A DNA stretch of 37,240 bases from an uncultured Lachnospiraceae bacterium (lineage in GTDB: Bacteria > Bacillota > Clostridia > Lachnospirales > Lachnospiraceae): positions 1-37,240 of the forward strand of contig CANREG010000026.1 in the NCBI GenBank assembly GCA_947629565.1. Direction: 5' to 3'. A program made the position numbers and the translations under genes. Numbering within the stretch: position 1 is the first letter of the stretch; each line of letters opens with the position of its first letter. Below the pieces are notes generated by a model. The model was not told the DNA's origin. It saw only the letters and a program-made list of their open reading frames with translations, and searched no databases. Shown here piece by piece: positions 32,722 through 37,240 of the stretch.

Positions 32722-33273
32722 TTACTGCTCCAAAAAATCCCAAAACTGCTTATACTTAGCATAGCCTGCCAAATTTCCGGCATCATATTGCATCTGCATC
32801 ATATCCTTGATAATGCCAAACCAATTTGCTTTATTAAAATAAGAATAAACGCTGTCGGCATTGTAATTTGCATTTGCGCCTATAAAAGCGCCCTGTGCAT
32901 CAGGGCATTTCCCACTATCCGCCAAGTGACTGGAATAGGCGAACATATCCAGATAATCGCTGTTGCCCGGATTGACCTTTGAAATATCCACCATGCGTTC
33001 CTCTGTCACATTTCCCGCCGAATCCCATGCCTTCACTTTGTAAACAGGATTTGCCGGGTCGAAATCCTTTGGCTTATAAACGGTAACGGAACCGTTGCGG
33101 TCTGCACTGGAACCGATTGCGGTTCCATCTTCTTCGTTAGAAATATGCAGGGCAAAAGAAGACTTCACCCCTTCTGTCTTTCCCATATTACCCGTATAAG
33201 TTTTTCCCGCTGCTGCTGTTCTTCTCATTTCATATCCCAATGGATAAGTTGTGTTCACTCCGCCTACATTCAT
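32722..33273 (-). CDS. Unknown protein B1 (MNVGGV family, short form)
   Basis: This 183-residue protein starts at the ATG at 33273 (MNVGGVNTTYPLGYE) with GGAGGA eight bases upstream; the frame is open to 33342 without a better start. It matches the first half of B2: VYKVKAWDSAGNVTEERMVDISKVNPGNSDYLDMFAY against VVAKGVDENGEEFEQTIHINDINPTNATLVEMRAL. No signal peptide or membrane helix is visible. It follows A1 by 31 bp, forming the pair A1-B1. Function unknown. The fixed N-terminal GGV motif and absence of a signal could fit non-classical export or a structural role, but this is speculation. Confidence 0.7.
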   Translation of the reverse strand: MNVGGVNTTYPLGYEMRRTAAAGKTYTGNMGKTEGVKSSFALHISNEEDGTAIGSSADRNGSVTVYKPKDFDPANPVYKVKAWDSAGNVTEERMVDISKVNPGNSDYLDMFAYSSHLADSGKCPDAQGAFIGANANYNADSVYSYFNKANWFGIIKDMMQMQYDAGNLAGYAKYKQFWDFLEQ

Positions 33274-33304
33274 TTGCAATATCCTCCATTCTTTAACTAT
33301 TTTC

Positions 33305-34057
33305 TCATACATTGCCGCCATATGTACCGACTGCGGTTTCATACGCCAGCGGCAACGACATCTGCATCCAACTGGTAAAACGATTGTCCATGCTTATAAA
33401 ATAATCGTTTGCGCCCATATTAAAACCGCTCTTTTGCAGAGCCTCCGACACAAGCTGTCTGTGATATTGCAGCTTGGCAAGCTCCCTGCGTTTCTCTGCC
33501 GCCTCGGCACTGAGTTCATGATACTTTTCCCGTCTCGCCTGTTTTGCGGCCTGCTCTGCTCTCACCTTAGCCTCAATCTTCGCCCGCACCTCCGGCTTTA
33601 AATCTCCGGTAAGATATTTATGGACTACGCCGTTCTCGTCTATTCCTACGGCATAGGAATATAACTCATGCCCCATTAATGACAATTCCGCCTGATGTTT
33701 TGGAAAATCATCAAGCGCCTTTTTAATTTTCTGTTCATAATAGGCTGCTTTCTCCGGGTCATTTGCCATTTTCTCTAAAATATTCGGAGCAATTACCACA
33801 TTGTTGTACCCTGCTATGCTTGCGCCAAAATTATCAACACTCCGTTGGTCATTACCGACATTTTTTACCATTACATTTGCGCCATACCGCTGTTTCAGAT
33901 ACTCCACATACTGCTCTGTCCTGTCTGCTGAACCGCTCCCCGCGGTCTGCTTTACCATATCTGCAAAGCTGGTTTTTTCCGCCGCATTGTTTTTCTGCGT
34001 CTTATTCGCATACTGATACGCCGCTAACAACGCGCTGTCTACATTACCAATTCCCAT
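33305..34057 (-). CDS. Unknown protein A1 (paralog of A2)
   Basis: This 250-residue protein starts at the ATG at 34057 (MGIGNVDSALLAAYQYANKTQK) with AAGGAG upstream; the frame runs open to 34084. It has KTSFADMVKQTAGSGSADRTEQYVEYLKQRYG, NNVVIAPNILEKMANDPEKAAYYEQKIKKALDDFP and a long charged helix (about 165-215, ARAEQAAKQARREKYHELSAEAAEKRRELAKLQYH-type), probably a coiled coil. It is soluble, without a signal. It lies 23 bp after the kinase gene with no room for a separate promoter, so it is co-transcribed with the second LytTR system. Function unknown. Confidence 0.75.
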   Translation of the reverse strand: MGIGNVDSALLAAYQYANKTQKNNAAEKTSFADMVKQTAGSGSADRTEQYVEYLKQRYGANVMVKNVGNDQRSVDNFGASIAGYNNVVIAPNILEKMANDPEKAAYYEQKIKKALDDFPKHQAELSLMGHELYSYAVGIDENGVVHKYLTGDLKPEVRAKIEAKVRAEQAAKQARREKYHELSAEAAEKRRELAKLQYHRQLVSEALQKSGFNMGANDYFISMDNRFTSWMQMSLPLAYETAVGTYGGNV

Positions 34058-34080
34058 TTTCTCTGCTCCTTTCCCGGCGG

Positions 34081-35526
34081 TCACACCGCCTGTTCATTTT
34101 TCATCATTACCAACAGGGTAAACACCCTGTTCTCCGCCTGCCAGTCCACGCCGCCATGATATTTCTCCGCGGTGTTTTTGATGTTAGCAAGCCCTATCCC
34201 ATGTGCCTTTTTGTCCGGCTTGGTGGTAGCCGGCAGTTCTGCTCCCTTCTTCCGCACCACATTTCCGTCAAAACTGTTTTCCACTTTCAGGAAGAACAGC
34301 TTCCCCTTTGAAAATGAAGTCAGACGGATAAATGGTTCCCTATCCCCTCCTTTCCCGTTTTTGCAGGCTTCCACTGCATTGTCTAAAGCATTTCCGATGA
34401 TAACGCCTATGTCATAACTCCGGATTACAAGATTATCCGGAAAAATCAGCTTTTCCGCATACATCTTTGCCTCCGGCACTGTGCGCAAAAGCTCGTGATA
34501 TTTCATATTCAAGAGCGTATCCACCACAGCATTTCCCGTCTTGTACTGCATTTCCAATCGGTCAAAGGTCTGGTTTAACTCCGATAAATACGCCTTCAGT
34601 TCCTCATTTTCTCCGCCCTGTCCGGCAAGCCGCATAATCACAGCAAGGGTATTTCCCATATCGTGCTTCATACTCCGGACGCCGGAATAGATATGCTCTA
34701 ACTCCGCAATCTGTCCCTGCATACTGCCAATCTGCTGCTCCAAAATAATCCGGCTGTTCCGCTCCCTGTTTAGGGAAATCATATCCTGAAACAGCTTTAC
34801 GCTGTATACCACAGACAGCAGGCACAATACCAGAATTGCCGGAACGACTACCGTCAACGCCGGGTGCCTGGCATATAACAGCGTTGGCACTCCGTCCTCC
34901 ACAGTAACCATAAACATCCGCAATAATATACAAATCAGAAATCCCGCCATACTCGGCGCAAGCAGAAAATAAAGCTCCGTCCTGTTTATCGGATACTCTT
35001 TTTTCCGAAAACTCTGTATTATTTTTTTCAAAGAGCCCACGCACAAAATAGTAAAAACCCCATACATCAAAATCTGCAACAATACGGTGGTGGCATTAAT
35101 AAGTATCATCGTATGGTCCGCCGACATATGCCCTTTCTCCAAGCACCACACCCACACGCTGTACAGATTGCCGCCAAGCAACAGGACGCTGTAAGAGATA
35201 AAAAAACTAATGTGGCTGACCATCATAAAAGTAACCAGCAGATAACCGGTAATTCTTTTCCCCACCTGATAAAAAAGCAGGGCAAGAATTACAATCATGC
35301 CAAACATAGCCGCCTGCTTTTCCACTAACCGGATATCCTCATATCCATAGGGAAGCAGCCTTGCAATGCAGAGACCACACACCGTATAAATTGCCGCCGT
35401 CAAAAAACCCTTCCCTCGCTTTTCGCCCCCTCTGTATTCCAGAAAATGTCCCAGAAAATATTGCAGACCAAACCCCTGAACAGCCATATAATAAATTTCA
35501 AAAAAAATACTGATTATTTTAGACAT
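34081..35526 (-). CDS. GHKL-type sensor histidine kinase
   Basis: This is a 481-residue membrane kinase. The ATG at 35526 (MSKIISIFFEIYYM) is preferred: GGAGG lies six to eight bases upstream, and it overlaps the regulator's stop (ATGTCTAA). The N-terminal 240 residues contain about six to seven helices. A linker coiled coil (ERNSRIILEQQIGSMQGQIAELEHIYSGVRSM) leads to the phospho-acceptor His in SMKHDMGNTLAVI (about 288). The ATPase domain shows the N box VIIGNALDNAVEACKNG and the G box KKAHGIGLANIKNTAEKYHGG. It pairs with the LytTR regulator upstream. No peptide-signal gene is evident. Confidence 0.92.
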   Translation of the reverse strand: MSKIISIFFEIYYMAVQGFGLQYFLGHFLEYRGGEKRGKGFLTAAIYTVCGLCIARLLPYGYEDIRLVEKQAAMFGMIVILALLFYQVGKRITGYLLVTFMMVSHISFFISYSVLLLGGNLYSVWVWCLEKGHMSADHTMILINATTVLLQILMYGVFTILCVGSLKKIIQSFRKKEYPINRTELYFLLAPSMAGFLICILLRMFMVTVEDGVPTLLYARHPALTVVVPAILVLCLLSVVYSVKLFQDMISLNRERNSRIILEQQIGSMQGQIAELEHIYSGVRSMKHDMGNTLAVIMRLAGQGGENEELKAYLSELNQTFDRLEMQYKTGNAVVDTLLNMKYHELLRTVPEAKMYAEKLIFPDNLVIRSYDIGVIIGNALDNAVEACKNGKGGDREPFIRLTSFSKGKLFFLKVENSFDGNVVRKKGAELPATTKPDKKAHGIGLANIKNTAEKYHGGVDWQAENRVFTLLVMMKNEQAV

Positions 35527-36232
35527 CTGCCGCACCTCCGCCGTCCAGATACCGCATATATGCCTTTACAAAATCGTGATACTTTTCCTTTGCCATATAG
35601 ACCTGTTCCCCATTGGACAACTCAATCGCATTATTGGTATATTGGGTGATATGCTCCATATTCACAAAGTACCCCCTGTGGCAGCGGTAGAAACTGCCGT
35701 CCAACTCCTCCGCCAGCTTCGACATAGCATAGTAGGCTTCAATGTCCTCTCTTACAGTGTGTATCACGACCTTGTTGGCCCGACTCTCAATGTAAAGGAT
35801 TTCCCTCTGCTTCACCACAAAGCTGCAATTTTTCTTCTTGATAAAAAGTGTAGAGCTCTCCCTTGCGCCGCCCTGCTTTTCTATCTGCTTCTTTGCACCG
35901 GCAAAAACCTCTGCAAATTTCTGCCCGGAAATCGGCTTTAAAAGATAGTGAAAGGCGCTCACATCAAAGGCCTCAAACACATACTCTTTTACCACAGTCA
36001 CAAAAATGATAACCGCCCGCTCGTCATACCTCCGCAACTCCCTCGCCGTCTCAATCCCATTTTTCCCTTCCATTTGTATGTCAAGGAAAATGATGTCAAA
36101 ATGCCGTTTTTCCGCAAGCAGTTCCTTTCCTGTTGAAAACTGCCTGATTCGGCAGCCTACGCCCTGCATTTCCACCAACTCCGCTATCTGCTCCCGGATA
36201 TTTTTCTCATCATCACATATTGCTATCTCCAC
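35519..36232 (-). CDS. LytTR response regulator
   Basis: The 237-residue protein has a receiver domain (MEIAICDDEKNIREQI; phospho-acceptor Asp at residue 51 in IIFLDIQMEGKNGI; Lys in FHYLLKPISGQKF). The LytTR DNA-binding domain starts at about 135 (LFIKKKNCSFVVKQREILYIESRANKVVIHT, then SFYRCHRGYFVNMEHI and LSNGEQVYMAKEKYHDFVKAYMRYL). It starts with a GTG at 36232 preceded by GGTGG. It is the first gene of the second LytTR locus; the 259-bp region upstream is divergent to the XRE gene. No 9-bp direct-repeat pair like that at 10009 was found there. Confidence 0.92.
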   Translation of the reverse strand: MEIAICDDEKNIREQIAELVEMQGVGCRIRQFSTGKELLAEKRHFDIIFLDIQMEGKNGIETARELRRYDERAVIIFVTVVKEYVFEAFDVSAFHYLLKPISGQKFAEVFAGAKKQIEKQGGARESSTLFIKKKNCSFVVKQREILYIESRANKVVIHTVREDIEAYYAMSKLAEELDGSFYRCHRGYFVNMEHITQYTNNAIELSNGEQVYMAKEKYHDFVKAYMRYLDGGGAADV

Positions 36233-36409
36233 TCGTCCACCACTTCCCGATTATTATCATTTCAATTATGAACAAAAAACACTAAAATTATCTCTGTCTT
36301 TTATATCGGCAGACTTTTCCCTCCCACAGCGCAAATGATACGAATCCGGCTTTTTTTAATATGAAATCAACAAATGCTGATAAAAATTTTTTCTGGATAA
36401 TCACTCAAA

Positions 36410-36476
36410 ATGGAAAGTGTGCTTGACATCTGAATTATTTTTGCTATAATAAAGATATGGAAAGTACACTTTCCAT
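36410..36476 (+). promoter_or_regulatory. Promoter with paired operators for the XRE/membrane-protein operon
   Basis: TTGACA (36423-36428) and TATAAT (36445-36450), 16 bp apart, form a strong promoter. A 20-bp near-perfect palindrome lies downstream (36457-36476): ATGGAAAGT and ACTTTCCAT around AC. The same half-site ATGGAAAGT recurs at 36410-36418, just before the -35. Two such sites bracketing the promoter suggest autorepression by the XRE protein encoded next. Confidence 0.8.
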
Positions 36477-36491
36477 AGAAAGAGGGATATT

Positions 36492-36704
36492 TTGAAAAAT
36501 CGATTAGAAGAATTACGCAAACAAAGAGGTATTAAACAAGAAGATTTAGCTACTGCTCTTGAAGTATCTCGACAAACAATAGGCTCTTTAGAAAATGGGC
36601 GTTACAATCCCTCTATTATGTTAGCCTTTAAAATTGCAAGATACTTTCAAATGAGCATTGAAGATATTTTTATTTATGAGGAGGAAAAAGAAGATGAAAA
36701 ATAA
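36492..36704 (+). CDS. XRE-family (Cro/CI-type) transcriptional regulator
   Basis: The 70-residue helix-turn-helix protein starts at a TTG (36492) with AGAGGG upstream. The HTH is clear: LEELRKQRGIKQEDLATALEVSRQTIGSLENGRYNPSIMLAFKIARYFQMSIEDIF. It belongs to the short repressors often paired with a small membrane protein. The operators at 36410-36476 fit autoregulation. Its stop overlaps the next gene's start by 11 bp, so the two form one unit. Confidence 0.93.
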   Translation: MKNRLEELRKQRGIKQEDLATALEVSRQTIGSLENGRYNPSIMLAFKIARYFQMSIEDIFIYEEEKEDEK

Positions 36705-37089
36705 ATATCAAATTTGGTACATTGGTTATATCATTTCATTATTGTTAATTCTTATTATTCTTTTTACAGATTTTTCAAAAATTGCAGATATCGGACTTGC
36801 AATTTTATTTAGTGTGGTTCTTGGGGTTTCCCATGTTCAAGTTCTACACAACAAAATGATGAAAAATGATACTGATTACAAAATCAATGTTATGGACGAA
36901 CGCAATATTATGATTCAAGAAAAAGTAGGAAATGTGACAAACATGATTAACACCGCATTATTAGGCTTGGCAACTGTCATATTTATATGCTTAGACTATG
37001 TAATTCCGGCGATTGTTACTGGAATTATTATTACAATTCAGCCTATTATATTGATTACTATTAGTAATATATTTGAGAAAAAATTGTAG
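36694..37089 (+). CDS. Small membrane protein paired with the XRE regulator
   Basis: This 131-residue protein starts at the ATG at 36694 (MKNKYQIWYIGYII), with GAGGAGG upstream. The frame opens 12 codons earlier without a ribosome site. Four hydrophobic helices are predicted, two near the N-terminus (about 6-24 and 31-48) and two near the C-terminus (about 85-105 and 108-127). A cytosolic loop between them carries MDERNIMIQEKVGNVTNMI, a motif common in small membrane proteins encoded beside XRE repressors in Firmicutes. The role is unknown; such pairs have been suggested to sense the membrane or envelope. Confidence 0.85.
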   Translation: MKNKYQIWYIGYIISLLLILIILFTDFSKIADIGLAILFSVVLGVSHVQVLHNKMMKNDTDYKINVMDERNIMIQEKVGNVTNMINTALLGLATVIFICLDYVIPAIVTGIIITIQPIILITISNIFEKKL

Positions 37090-37194
37090 GAATGAAATAT
37101 GCCGATTATGATTAGACTGAAAAACAAGATATAAAAGCAACAACAAATTTCGATAAAATTTTTGTTAGTGTATAATTTTAATTGGCAAAATAAA

Positions 37195-37219
37195 GGGAAG
37201 AAGTAAAATACCTCTTCCC
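37195..37219. terminator. Possible intrinsic terminator
   Basis: GGGAAGAAG pairs with CCTCTTCCC with one mismatch around a seven-base loop. On the minus strand the stem is followed directly by TTTATTTTG, which would suit a gene entering from the right edge; on the plus strand the T run is 11 bases away. It lies about 100 bp after the membrane-protein stop. Confidence 0.4.
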
Positions 37220-37240
37220 AATCATACAGTTTTTCTTTAT

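Noticed and set aside
1..37240. CRISPR array, tRNA or rRNA genes
   Set aside because: No regularly spaced short repeats and no cloverleaf or rRNA signatures were seen; the only multi-copy repeats are the three palindromic elements and the gene duplications described.

Overview
The window most likely comes from a gut-type Lachnospiraceae (Clostridia) chromosome. The basis is the clostridial-style anaerobic (cbi-type) cobalamin operon with a cobalt ECF transporter, Gram-positive Shine-Dalgarno sequences (AGGAGG), LytTR/GHKL two-component systems, an IS4-like transposase remnant and small conserved proteins typical of that family. The assignment is an inference from gene content; no rRNA is present. 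The cobalamin genes are clearly GC-richer than the AT-rich accessory islands beside and inside them.

Core (about 29.5 kb down to 5.46 kb, all on the minus strand): a promoter and cobalamin riboswitch with a downstream intrinsic terminator (29150-29531) precede a long run of tightly packed genes. In transcription order these are cbiQ, cbiO, cbiM, cbiN, cbiK, cbiL, cbiD, cbiF, cbiG, cbiH, a cbiJ-cbiE fusion, cbiT, a cbiA-cobT fusion, cobU, cobS, a short CobU-like gene, cobC, cbiB, then cobD, cbiP and cbiC. Together they cover cobalt uptake, cobalt insertion into sirohydrochlorin, the anaerobic corrin-ring route, side-chain amidation, aminopropanol attachment and nucleotide-loop assembly. Sirohydrochlorin synthesis, the corrinoid adenosyltransferase and lower-ligand base synthesis are not in the window. 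Three related palindromic elements of about 120-140 bp sit in three of the intergenic gaps.

The operon is interrupted between cbiB and cobD by an AT-rich cassette (8888-12125): a LytTR response regulator, a GHKL sensor kinase and a protein of unknown function preceded by two 9-bp direct repeats with a 12-bp spacer, the architecture of AgrA/ComE-type operators.

Right flank: a divergent EamA-type transporter with a very His-rich tail (29643-30668) runs into a second LytTR system on the minus strand. This system comprises a regulator, a kinase and two tandem pairs of unknown proteins, called A and B here (A1-B1-A2-B2, 30642-34057). At the far right is an XRE repressor/membrane protein pair with palindromic operators (36410-37089).

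Left flank, directly after cbiC: a SUKH (SMI1/KNR4) immunity-like gene overlaps the cbiC stop. It is followed by an expanded family of nearly identical single-pass membrane proteins (two complete copies, one cut by the window edge, at least two C-terminal scraps), a multi-pass membrane protein, a frameshifted chimera that shares only the N-terminal/TM cassette of the family, and a decayed IS4-like transposase. This looks like a recombining immunity or orphan-module array, but no toxin gene is visible here.
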